Below, piece after piece: positions 10,541 to 22,304 of a DNA stretch of 64,000 nt. This DNA is from Sisyra terminalis (Eukaryota; Arthropoda; Insecta; Neuroptera; Sisyridae): positions 59,037,080-59,101,079 of the forward strand of contig OY292276.1 of assembly GCA_958496175.1 (NCBI GenBank). The letters run 5' to 3'. The notes below the pieces were generated by a model, which saw only the letters and a program-made list of their open reading frames with translations, made no database searches and had not been told where the DNA came from. Numbering within the stretch: the first letter of the stretch is position 1; each line of letters starts with the position of its first letter. Position numbers and translations under genes: made by a program.

Positions 10541-12160
10541 TTGCCTAAAGTTAACAAAGTGCGAAAGTTGCAGGTGAAGGAGAAGAAGTTAAAGATAAAA
10601 TTAAAAAGATTACAAAAGAAGTTGATAAATAAAGGGCGTCCAGAATAGGGAATGGAGAAAACTTCAACAATAAGGGTCTTTAAGACAATGAGAAACAGAG
10701 GGCATGAAACTAGAAGAAGTTAACTGAAGAAAATACATGTACTATATGAAAATTTGGGCTTACATCTTCTCAAAATTCTAATATTTATTGAAATTCTTCA
10801 AAAAACTAAGATTTGTTTGACAAATTTTCAGAGATTTCAAAATTTTTCCAAGTTCATCCAATGTTAATCTTTACTTCTTTATTTTCTTCATTCAAACCGC
10901 CTTCTTTCGAAGGTTACCAATTAAAATTGTTTTGGATGCTGGTCTTTCAACCAGATAATTATAATACCACAGTTAAAAAATCTTTTTCTTTAAATCTTCT
11001 TCTATTCTAAAACTTCTAAATTTTCTTCAAAATTTTGTCCCAAAATTCTAAAGTTATTAATCCCTACATTTCTTGGATGTCATTCCCCAAAAGATCAATT
11101 CTCCAAATTTCCCTTGTTGCTCAATAACATAATCAAATTTCAATGGAATTTTTCATGAACAAAAACCGATTGCAAGACCGACCGAAAAATGATCCATTTC
11201 GATTGAAATCTCTTCCTCAAACATTGACCGGCAATTATTGGGTAATATCTTCCACAAGAAAAGAGACTCTAACGAGTTAAATTGTTGAATTTCCGGTTAA
11301 GCTTTTTTTTCTCATTTCAAAGAAAAGATACGCATTAAGTAATCAAAACTTGGCGTATAATTGAAAATACATATAATCTCGCTGCTGAAGAAGTCAACGT
11401 ACATGTAATTCTCTTCTAGTCACGTGTGGTGTCATTCTTCGTTCTCGCTTCAGTTTCACTTTCTATTAATTAAGTGCAAGTAATATACGTACTAAAATAA
11501 AAACTACTTTCCATAGGAAAACACTCAATAGGTCAACTATGGTTCAACTCGATGCATTGTTGTTGCTCTCAACAATAGATCCAATTACTGCTGGTTGTTT
11601 TCCAACAATCCACATGGTATCAAAGAGCCGGAAAATTGAGTGATTTCTAGGGCTTTTGTTGGATAATCTCAAATTTTCGTGGCTCACCTCTCCACGTTGA
11701 TGCGTATACTACAAGAAGGGGGTCTCCACTTTGTGGTATAGTGTTTCATAATTTGGTGACCCAGATTTTAATTCGGTTAGCTTATGCAACAGAAAGTGAA
11801 AAAAACCAAGTGGGTCCCAATGTTATTGTTTTGTGTTTTTGCCAATTGAATTTCTGTTTTTCCCATTTGGGACTTTCTTTGCGGAAGTTGAGATTTTCAT
11901 TCAGAGCAAAAAAAACGGTTGAAGATTTTTTGAATTGCTCGACTTTCTTCTTGAGGAAAACTTGATGATTTACAGTTGGATTTTATGTAATATAGTTTAC
12001 CGTAAAAACGAGTTATAATGATTTAAACTTAGGTTTAAATAAGGACGTTAAATATTCCAATAGAAGACCAGTTAGATTTCTGGAAGAGCCCTGAAAGGTC
12101 ATGGTATTTCAGTTTTGAAATTATAAAGATTAAGTTTAAATTGATTGTTGGAAACGTTGG
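10541..12160. other. AT-rich intergenic region, nothing firm
   Basis: Open frames at 10813-11010 and 11741-11965 have no recognisable content. A Lys-rich run at about 10540-10645 follows the copy B repeat in frame but looks like chance. TGGTATCAAAGAGC at about 11614 resembles a Copia-type primer binding site, but no paired LTR or gag/pol was found. Confidence 0.35.
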
Positions 12161-12169
12161 ATCGTTGAG

Positions 12170-12720
12170 TTGGAGATTGTAGTTTGTAACGGCCAAAGTG
12201 AGATAAATAATCGCATCATGTTGGTGCGTTCCATGCTTCGGTTTAGGACGACCAAGAAGACGCATTATTGCCGGTATTCCACTAGAAGAAGTAGAAGTAC
12301 AAAGTCTGGGGCACGGAAGCGCATTTCGTTCGCTCGTCCACAACTCTTCGGCTCTCTGGGTCACATTTGCAATTCACATTGTGTCGCGGCGCCGTGTTTA
12401 TATCCTCGCCTCAATCACCACCCCAGCCAAACTGTCGGTTATAATCGCAAAAAATCAACAAAAATCCACCACCGAAGAAATGCACGCCAATCGCAGGTAA
12501 TCTACAAGAAAAAATCAAATCGTTCACCGCTTTTTTTCCAAGTGCGGCTTGTACTACATTTCTTATACCTACAATAATCAAGTGCAATTGCGTTCAAAAA
12601 AATTTTCGTTCCAGAAACGACGACTGAATGGCCCGCGGTTATTGTGTGTTGTGCACCGCGTTGCAATCTTAAAGTGTAAAATAATTACACACTGTTTACT
12701 ATAATCGAGAAACGAAAACA
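12170..12720. promoter_or_regulatory. Less AT-rich island, possible promoter or 5' exon
   Basis: CpG-containing sequence stands out from its surroundings (GTCGCGGCGCCGTG at about 12384, TGGCCCGCGG at about 12629). Both strands carry open frames (12170-12577 plus; 12035-12364 minus), which is common in such islands. A possible donor follows AATCGCAG at about 12498. I cannot assign a protein. An unannotated 5' untranslated exon is plausible, with low certainty. Confidence 0.3.
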
Positions 12721-12744
12721 TAAATCAATCAATCAATTGCCCAC

Positions 12745-12763
12745 ATATATATATATATATATA
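12745..12763. repeat. (AT)n microsatellite
   Basis: A short perfect run of about nine TA units. Confidence 0.9.
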
Positions 12764-13182
12764 ATTCAAAGGCGGCACTAAATCCAAACAATCATAACCG
12801 ACCGATTTGGGAAAGACGTGCGCCAACAAACGATGGACCAAGAGCCGCGCAATAATGCTCGATTGTTCCAAGAAAAAAATCATTCTTTTCGTCATATTTT
12901 ACCTCATCGAACACAGAGATTGCATCCAAATGCATTCAATCAATTTCAACAGTGAAATATTAAGTCAAACGTTCAACCAAATTCAAATCGATTTGGGTAA
13001 GAAATTTCAAATATTTCAAAAAATCTATTACATTTATCTTTCTGTAACTTTAGTTATTTGTTAAAGTGGTTTCTTTGCGTCTAAAATAATCATTTAATAT
13101 ACCAAATTTGCTACCTTCAGTTCCCAAAGTGAAACAACTCAAAAATTGGCGGTTTTAAGTTTTCTGCTGATTCCTCTGGCCT

Positions 13183-14310
13183 GTAATCTCTACTTCAGAG
13201 TTTAAAAGGTTTAAAAGTTGATGTTCCACTATGGAATATTTCATTTAGCTTTTGAATTCAAGTTCAAAACGGCAACATTTAAGGATGTTTTTTGAAATAG
13301 AACAATTCAAAATATTTCCTTATAAAACTTATACTTTTGGGGTTTAAAACAACAGTTCGGATCTATTTTTTCAGTATAGACAGACTATAGTTTTAGTATT
13401 TAATGGGTAATATTTAAAAAAAAATATTAGTTATTAATTATTAAAGCTTTGTCGTTTATTATTTTAGTCGGTGACCCGTGTACGGTTTTCTATAATAGTT
13501 CTTGAGTTTAATTGTGTTTTAAAAAATTGTATAGTTGTAATAAAATTAATCAATTGTTGGTGATTTGTGGTGTAAAATAAATGTAATCTCTACTTCATAG
13601 TTTAAAAATTATAAGTTGATGTTTCACTATGGAATATTTCATTTTGCTTTTGAATTCAAATTCAAAACGGCAACATTTAGGTATGTTTTTTTGATCTAAT
13701 AGAAGACAAACTAATTTCAATTCCATAAGGGAACAATTCAAAATATTTCCTTATAGAACTTATACTTTGAGGATTTAAAACAGCAGTTCTGTTCTGTTTT
13801 TCAGTAAAGACAGACTATAGTTCTAGTATTTATTGGGTAAAACTTAAAAAAAATGTTAGTAGATAATTATTGAAGCTTTTTCAGTTATTGTTATAGTCGG
13901 TGACCCGTGTACGGTTTTCCTTAATCATTCTTGAACTTAAATGTATTTTAGAAAATTGTATAGTTATAATAATTCATTAATTATTTGTGATAGGTATGTT
14001 TTTTTAGTTGAAATTGAAGATAATCTAATTTCAATTCCATAAGGAAATAATTCAAAATATTTCTTTATAGAACTTATATACTTTGATTAGAGGATTTGAA
14101 ACAACAGTTTTGTTCTGGTTTTCAGTATAGACAGACTATAGTTCTAGTATTTATTGGGTAACTCTTAAAAAAATATTAGTTTTTAATTATTGAAGCTTTG
14201 TCAGTTATTGTTGGTGACCCGTATATGGTTTTCCTTAATCGTTCTTGAATTTTATGATTGTAATAATTCATTAATTATTTGTGATTTGTGGTGTAAAATA
14301 AATTTTTGGT
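13183..14310. repeat. Tandem repeat, two full copies (period 400 bp) and one shortened copy
   Basis: GTAATCTCTACTTCA recurs at 13183 and 13583. Each unit includes GGAATATTTCATTT, AACGGCAACATTTA, CAGACTATAGTT, GGTGACCCGTGTACGG and GTGATTTGTGGTGTAAAATA. A third, shortened unit (about 13985-14310) lacks the first part and reads GACCCGTATATGG. No open frame spans a unit. Confidence 0.85.
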
Positions 14311-14406
14311 AAGTAAAATAAGTTTTTATTTTTGTTTAAGTCTCGAAAAGATTGAGATTTACTGGTAGAAGTATTTATTTCATGTTTCAGACTAGTAAAT
14401 TAGTTA

Positions 14407-15900
14407 TTGAAGCTATTGAAGAATATTAAGAATGATCCATTCAAGGCTGCAACTGCTGCAGTAGCTGATAATCGTAATGCTAAAGAAAACACCAATAGAA
14501 ACTTAATACGTGCTGATGGAGCTTCAAAATTGATCAATATTTTAGATCTTCCTATTATTTTTGAACAAGATGTTACCAAAGAAAATTTTACAATCACATC
14601 CGGTGATTATGAGGAGTCGAAGGTGTCTAAAATATAATTTATTTGATGGTGCTGAATCTAGTTTTGAATTACTTAATCTCGATTATAATATTATCAATTC
14701 TGTGGATGAAAATCTCAACTATGGTTTGAATAATTAAGATAATTTAATAATTTACAACCAACAAACAAAGAAAATCAAACTGATATCGATAGCGATCCTG
14801 AATATGTTCCGGAAAGTGATAACGATACAATCTATAGTGAATATTATCCAACGAAAATGTACCGGAAAACCCCAACAATTCGATCAGCAATGATTTAATT
14901 TAGTCAACCGAAAATAGAATCTGAAAAACGAAGTAGAAAACGTAAATGGCAACCAGAAAAGTGGACCAAAAATATTCAAAAGAAGAAATGAAACTTGGGT
15001 AAGAGTGATATGAATTCAAAATTAAAGGATGTATAATAGAGAACGTTGAAATCCTCTTGTAAGAAAGGGACCAAAAAAGAGCTCTAAAGTCAGGTCCAAT
15101 TTATATATCACCACAGCTATAAGTTCCAACAATTAGTCTTCCCAATTATTGCCAACTGTTAACGATCTCATCGGCATCAAGGCTCTGCAAGAAAGTATGG
15201 ACAGCAATCTGTGGAAGAAAATCTCAACCATGGTTTAAATAATCAAGGCAATGGAGCCAGGGTATATAAAAATTTAGAAACTAACAAATAAAGAAAAATC
15301 AAATTGATGTTGATAACGATTCTGATTATGTTCCGGGAAGTGATAACTAGTATTATTCAACGAAAATGTACCAGAAAGCCTCAACAATTCGATCAGCGAT
15401 GATTTGATTCTATCAACCGAAAAGTACTTGACCAAGAAGTAACAGAATCCGAAAAACAGAGTTAAAAACGCAATGGTAACCAGAAAAATGGATCGAAAAG
15501 TATTCACAAGAAGAAATTAAACTTGGACAAGAGTGATATGAATTCAAAATTAAAAGATGTACAATAGAGAACGTTGAAATCCCCTTGCAAAAATTCTACC
15601 AAAAAAAGTCAGATCCAATTTATATCCACAGCTATAAGTTCCAATAATTTGTCTTGCCAATTATTGCCAACTATTAACGATCTAATCGGCATCATAGTTC
15701 TGCAAGAATATATGGACAGCAATTTCAAGAAGAATGAGAAGTCGGAAATTATTAATTGGAACAATATTTGTGTTTTTAAAGTCGATTAAAAATTGCCCAA
15801 ATATCACTTTTTGCAAAACATCGTACAAAGATTTGGAAATTAGCAAAATAAACATCTCTTCAGCTGGCAATACACGAAAACTGAGAAACAAAACGAGTTC
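14407..15900 (+). pseudogene. Duplicated, broken coding relic with acidic DSDPEYVPESDND-type motif
   Basis: An open frame at 14407-14637 (KNDPFKAATAAVADN...DLPIIFEQD) leads into two degenerate tandem units, about 14697-15208 and 15209-15720. Each carries: VDENLNYGLNN-like start; an acidic motif DSDPEYVPESDND (unit 1, about 14790) or its mutated form (unit 2); a basic stretch KRSRKRKWQPEKW; then a Cys/Ser-rich part and LLPTINDLIGI. Stops and frameshifts interrupt both. Acidic head, basic linker and Cys-rich block recall transposon-associated or regulatory insect proteins, but I do not recognise the family. Confidence 0.45.
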
Positions 15901-17757
15901 CAGAACTTAAAAAAAAATTGTAACATTCCATCGCAACATTGGAACTTTTTTTAAATTTTAAACAGCAGTGAGGATTAAAAGATTTTTGTAAAATTAACAA
16001 TCAATTATAATAATAATGTTGTTAAACTACTAGTAAAACTTGTACTTCAAGTATTACTATAACATTATATAATTCATTTTTTTATCGTTTTCTTAAATTT
16101 TATGTTATTTTTCATCATAAAACTTATCAGAATTTCTTAGTTGTATTTTAAAGCAGCAAAGTATTTAAGTATTTTAAATGTTAAAGCAGCAATAACTCCC
16201 TAAACATTAAATTTAATACATACATTTTAGTAAAAATAAGGCAATAATTCAAACTATTATTTATAATTTGATATTTTCTAAAAGTATTTGGTTTTTTTTT
16301 TCTAGATAAGAAAAGTTATAATAGTTTATTTATTGTTAATTCAATGACTTTTATGAAAATGAAACAGAACCGAAAAGAGTTATTTCCTAATATGTTAATC
16401 CGAAAGTTTGTTTAAAACTTTTTTAATCTTGATGAATTTTGATTCATTATGCTCCTAAAACTATTAATTTTAGTATAATGGAGCGATTTTTTGAAAACAA
16501 GCAATTATTAATTAATCTTTCAATACATTTTGAGACCTGTGAAAAACGTAAAAGCTGCTAAAAAAAAGATTATTTTCATCGCTAAATTACAGCAAACGAA
16601 GCCAAATGTAGTTAAGAAAAGTTGTATTTTTTAAAATCAAAAGTTTTAATATCATTTTGAAACAACTTTCATCAAGATTCACCAAAATATGAGACCGTAA
16701 TCCTGCATGTCGGTCGTCAAATTTTAACCATAGAAATTTGTATTTCGTATGTTTCAATGACTTAAAAAATGAACTTAAAACTACTTGTTTTGGAAAAATT
16801 GTTTTATTCGGCTAAATTTAAAGATATTACGACTATTTTGAACCAATTTTCATAGAGATTCATTTAATAATGAAGCTGTAATCCTGCATATCGGAAAGAC
16901 CTATTTTGCATATTGACATTCTCAGCTAAACAAAGGGTGTAAACTTGTACTGAAATATTTGCTTATTTCGAAGAATAAAATCTAAAAATTGGTGTCCCAA
17001 ATAATGTTTACAAATAAAATTTCGTAGAATTAAGGTTTTTGGGAACTCTTTTACGAAGGACGTATAAAGAATGAAGTTTTATTTGGAAAATGTGTCCTTT
17101 TGGTAATTAGAAACGTAAATGACATTTGAGCCGAACACTGGACTAGAGTCATAGAGTTAATAATTTTTTTATTTGTTATTTACCGTCGCTTTATAATTAC
17201 TAAGGTTGACTAAGGTCTTAAGCGACTCTAGGGTTCATCAAAATCCGCAATCAAGAAATATCAAAAATTTGCTCGATATGAGGATCGAACCCAAAATTCG
17301 GTCACCAGTAGACTTTTGTTAATAATTTATTTTGATAAATTCTTAATTTTGAAGAGTATAAGGTTTAATACCATTAATAGGTAATAAAAGGTGGCCTACC
17401 TATTTCCTAGTTGCAAATTGGATTACCATCAGGTTGAAGTTCAACGCTTTTCGTGATTATTACATACAAATATGGATATTTCGGTATTTTATTACAAAAC
17501 TGATATTAATTCATGGTACAGATAGATTGGTTGGCGAAAATTTGATATCTGAATGATTTCCAATGCGAAAACTATCACTAAAACGATATTTGAATTGTTT
17601 CAATTATTGATATGAGGGTAGTAAAAAGAGCTGTAGTAATATTCTTACCTTTCAAGGAAAAATTACTACAATTAAATTTAAAAAGACAGGACCGCAGTTG
17701 TTATAATATTGTCGGCAAATTATTCGAGTCTCATTTCTAATTTAATCAAATTTTTAG
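15901..17757. other. AT-rich intergenic region, one possible tRNA-derived trace
   Basis: No gene is evident. On the minus strand at about 17278-17290 the sequence GGGTTCGATCC matches a Pol III B box, but no convincing A box or cloverleaf surrounds it. Sequence around 16670-16900 resembles 7320-7560. Confidence 0.35.
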
Positions 17758-18820
17758 TGAGAGATTTGGTTGTTAAATGGGCTCCGTTGGTTTGGCTCGC
17801 TCCCGGCGAAAAATTCCACCCGACCAACGTTCCAAACTTTCTCAATCACGTCACCTTAAATTACACATCACGGACTTTAGGTTCACAAAGAGCACGAAAT
17901 CCTTTGGCCGACGAATTCGTTTTTCTAACGACTCAAGAAAGTGTTGGTAAGATTTTTAGACAAGACCAGAATTTTATCAACTACTGAAATTGATTGATTT
18001 ATTTTCAGAGAAACTTTTACGAAATAAATCATCGTTTTTGTACGGTGACAATCCACAAGAGGTTCCCGTTCCGGTGTATGCTGCCATAAGTCCGTGTCCA
18101 TCTCCGTGGGATAATCAAAACACGTTCGACAACAGTATCGATCCGATTTCCGGTTTTTTGCCAAGAAATTTACATTTTCAAGTAACATATTGGATGTTTT
18201 ATCCGTTTAATCGGGGCAAGACTTTGTGTACCGTGAATCCGGGCAAGTTTGGTCCACTTCCGATTCCGCTAGTGTTTAATAAATGTTTGGGCGAATTTCG
18301 CGAGTTTGGCAACCACGTGGGCGATTGGGAACACTTGAGTTTGTATTTCGAAGGTGCGGATTATCCTAGTTATATGTACGTGTCGGTTCACGATGCCGGA
18401 GCCTATTATAAATTTGATGGAATGAATAAAGTTTTTAAATTTAAAAAACAAGAAACGCGACGTGGGATTATTCAAGAACCTACATTTCCCGAAACGGTTA
18501 CTTTGTTCAAAGAGCATCCGATAGTTTTTTCAGCGAATGGTTCGCATGGACTGTGGTCAATGCCGGGACGACACAAATACGTGAAAATGCCACGATTGTA
18601 CGATATTGTCGGATATGGTACGCCGTGGAAAACATGGGAAAACGTTGAGATTGTCGACGCGTCACAAAAACATCATTATTGGGCACAATTCCGAGGACGT
18701 TGGGGCAACGAAAAAACCGACTGCCATCCACTGGTCCGGCTTGGCATCAACATTTGTACGTATTTCGACGGCCCTACAGGAATTCCAATGAAAGAAGAAC
18801 ATTTTATTTGTAAAACTTAA
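17758..18820 (+). CDS. VPS62 (DUF946)-family protein, 5' end not resolved
   Basis: Two exons join in phase: 17758-17946 and 18009-18820 (stop TAA at 18818), about 333 residues in view. The N-terminal part has VRDLVVKWAPLVWL, then APGEKFHPTNVPNFLNHV, the typical opening of VPS62-like proteins ('YAPV.WLHP.EK..P'). Later come VTYWMFYPFNRGK, FGNHVGDWEHLSLYF (GDWEH is the family hallmark), VHDAG, SANGSHGLW and GRWGNEK. Fungal Vps62 is linked to vacuolar sorting; animal members have no clear role. The acceptor at 17756-17757 leaves TG as the first two bases, so the upstream exon would end in one base and could supply a split ATG. The frame is open further upstream but has no ATG. Confidence 0.8.
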
Positions 18821-18876
18821 TGTACTTTTTGTATAAACTCGTAATAATTCTATAAATTATAATAATTCGAAAAAAA

Positions 18877-20138
18877 TCAGTCGGTTGGTGATATGTTTTG
18901 CGCGGCTGCGACTAGGGTGTCGTGGACTTCTTTGGCAAATGCAACTTGGGCTGTTACTGTCGCCAGATAATGAGGATAAGTCAAAGAACCACTTGCATCA
19001 GGAGCACTTAACGGTTCGGTCCGCGTTGCGGCCACCGGTAACGGTAAATATCTTTGTGTACTCGCTTGTTGCGAAATGCACTTTATTGATGTTTTCTAAA
19101 AAAAGAAAAAATGTATTTATAAATAAATTAACACTTCTTATTTACTTCCACTACAATAAACAACTTAAAATGTTAGCAAACTGTCATGCGTTTTATGTAA
19201 TAACAAAATAAAAATGGTATTTTTTAAAATTTACTTCAATTAACACATCCCTTACAAAATTTCAGCTCAATCCTTCCATAAGTACATGTATAATTGGCAA
19301 TTAAAGGGTCTAGCAGGATCCACGTGGCGAGTTGGCCCCCAAATAGGAACTTATGTTAAAATATCGGCTTGATATACAAAAACATTTTATATACTTTTCG
19401 CGACCAAATTCCTCTTTGACCTTGAGATATGGACAAAAAAAGTCCCCCCGCATGGCTATTGTGGATCCTGCTAGACCCTTTAATGCTAAATTAAACCCAT
19501 AAATTGTTAAACAGAAATACATGTACATTTATGGACTAATCGACCTAAAATTTTGATAGTAATTTCTTAAGACCATAACATAGGTCCCTGTGAATTAATT
19601 GTTCAATAAACTGCCTTCTTTTGATTCGAAAATGAACGTTTTGGAATCAGACAAGAAAGCCAACAAAAAGGTTTTCATTGTTGCAAACAACGCAGGATTG
19701 TGGTGCATTCTTTACCAAGTGTAATTCGATTTGATCGCACACCGAATAGAATTCCTCCAAATTTTTATCAAATCTCGGCAAAGGAAGATCCACCCCTTTC
19801 CTAAAATCAAATAATAAAATCAACATGTTTCCCCTAATTAACCGTGCAATTCTTACTGAGATCCCACATCAATGAGACTATTTTGTTGGAGTGTTTGGGC
19901 TGCAGTTTTCAAGGTCATCTAGCCAAAGAAAACAATGAAAATTTTAAAATTAGTATTGGAAATTAATTATCAAAGAAAATTTCACCGAAAGAGCATCTCG
20001 AAGAGGTCCAATTAACGATTTTACTTTTGTTATATTGTCCAAGTGTTGGGCTAATTGTTGGGGTGGTTGAGGCGGCTGTGCCGCCATGGGACCTTGCGGC
20101 GGCGCTTGTTGAGGCATCCCATGCATATTCATCATCAT
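18877..20138 (-). CDS. MED29: Mediator complex subunit 29 (intersex)
   Basis: Four exons on the minus strand join in phase: 20138-19986, 19918-19857, 19800-19716, 19095-18877, giving 172 aa. The start is the first of three consecutive Met codons. A Met/Gln/Pro-rich head (PQQAPPQGPMAAQPPQPPQQ) leads to VKSLIGPLRDALSMTLKTAA and QQNSLIDVG. RFDKNLEEFYSVCDQIELHL follows, then QQASTQRYLPLPV, TRTEP, and the C-terminal YPHYLATVTAQVAFAKEVHD and LVAAAQNIS. This matches Drosophila Intersex very closely. MED29 sits in the Mediator tail/head module bridging activators and Pol II; in flies it acts with Doublesex in female differentiation. Intron 3 carries a small MITE. The gene converges on the VPS62-like gene (56 nt between stops). 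Confidence 0.93.
19300..19484. mobile_element. 185-bp MITE with perfect 24-bp terminal inverted repeats, in MED29 intron 3
   Basis: ATTAAAGGGTCTAGCAGGAT begins at 19300 and its exact inverse ends at 19484; the inverted match runs 24 bp on each side, through to the GGATCCAC end. If the target site is TTAA, the ends would be AGGGTCT, reminiscent of piggyBac-type or other TTAA-targeting elements. The core has no coding capacity. Perfect ends suggest recent insertion or strong hairpin conservation. Confidence 0.75.
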
Positions 20139-20627
20139 TTTTCTCAACAAAAATAATTTTCAATTCCGATAGCAGAAAATTATCCGAAAAAAAGCAAATA
20201 TTTGATCTGCTTAATTTTGCGTTTGAAGTTTGACAAGAGCTAACCAGTGTTACCAACTTAAATCCCAAAAACCAAAGCCAACTACAATCAAATTTTCAAC
20301 AAAGCAAAAATTTAAAAATTCAAATTTAAATAATTTTCAGCGGAAGTAAAATTGCTTGAAATGATTAAATTTAAAGGATTTTCACAAATTTTCACGCGTA
20401 AAAGTGAAAAAATGTTAAATTTCGCTGAGATTTCTAGTGGATTTATGTTTTTAATTTGGTTCCACTGGCTGACGATAAGGTCAATTCGATTTTCTAATCA
20501 TATGATTTGATTGGGCTGACACAAATTTTTCGCACACCGTCAAGGCGTAGTCTGCATTTAAAATCGAAAATCTTTACGATTTTTACATAGTTTTCGTTTG
20601 AAAAAGTTTTTAAAACATTCCACAACA
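20139..20627. promoter_or_regulatory. Shared divergent promoter region, MED29 / V-ATPase subunit E
   Basis: The start codons of two housekeeping genes on opposite strands are 489 bp apart, with no other gene between them. A bidirectional promoter is inferred from the spacing alone. Confidence 0.45.
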
Positions 20628-21448
<821 letters not shown>

Positions 21449-22304
21449 ATCGTTGCAGTATTAAAACAATTATGTAAAATTCCAATTTATGTAAATATAA
21501 AAAAAAAATGTTATATATTGTGTTAATAGAAATTATGTAAATTATTCAACTCTACATTAACATTTTTGGTAGAGGGTCCATTTTAGATTTGTTATTTTAT
21601 TTTTTCTGTGCTTTAGACATGTTCACGATTTCAAACAATAAAACAAACGTTACTAGTTGATAAAATATGTTATTTATATCTTCCTTACATACACAAATTA
21701 TTGCAACAAACGTTTTTTTTTTGCTTTGAAAGCTCAATCAAAGAATATCATTAAAAAACTATATTTTCCTCTATAGCAAACCTTATCATATTTGTACTAA
21801 TATATATACTTGTTTCTCTAATAAACTTCTTTTTTCTATATTCTATAATAATAAAATCTATATTTCTCTACAAAAAAAAAAAATATCGACTTGCTTTGAC
21901 GTGTTCATCCGACAAATTTAAAAATATAAACTTAAAATACTGGTTAACGAAAAATAAAATTTTACTGATTCTTACTTTTGTATAGTCGGATAAATACTTT
22001 AAATTTTCTCTTTTTTTATTATATTTGGGAACAATTATTGCAGCATTCCGAGAAAAAGTTTCAAGTCTGAGCCTTCAATTTGCAAAAGGCAAGATTGAGC
22101 ATTGTAATGAATTTAAAATAAAGCTCGAAAAAAATAGCTGCATAGTATGGCAGTTTCGATTAAAAAAAAAATCAAAGAAAATATTGTCAAATCTTTTGGT
22201 TTTTCTTTTCTGATCAAAGTCCTTGAATATCCTCTTTAGTTGAAATCACATATAATAAAATTTCACACAGAAGTTTCCACAAATTCTTCGTATGAAAATG
22301 GAAA
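21449..22304. other. 3' flanks between convergent V-ATPase E and deltex
   Basis: Very AT-rich with long A and T runs; presumably both 3' UTRs. An open frame at 22025-22213 (Lys-rich) is probably chance. Confidence 0.5.

Noticed and set aside
9664..10648. Tyr/Ile-rich open frames (YYYIKF repeats) on both strands
   Set aside because: They translate the AT minisatellite of the Penelope-like repeat; no real protein is implied.
11614..11630. Copia-like primer binding site TGGTATCAAAGAGC
   Set aside because: No matching LTR pair and no gag/pol open frame nearby.
17270..17295. tRNA B-box-like GGGTTCGATCC on the minus strand
   Set aside because: No cloverleaf or A box could be drawn; not called a tRNA or SINE.
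18885..19211. Plus-strand 108-codon frame
   Set aside because: It is the antisense of the last MED29 exon, which has clear conservation.
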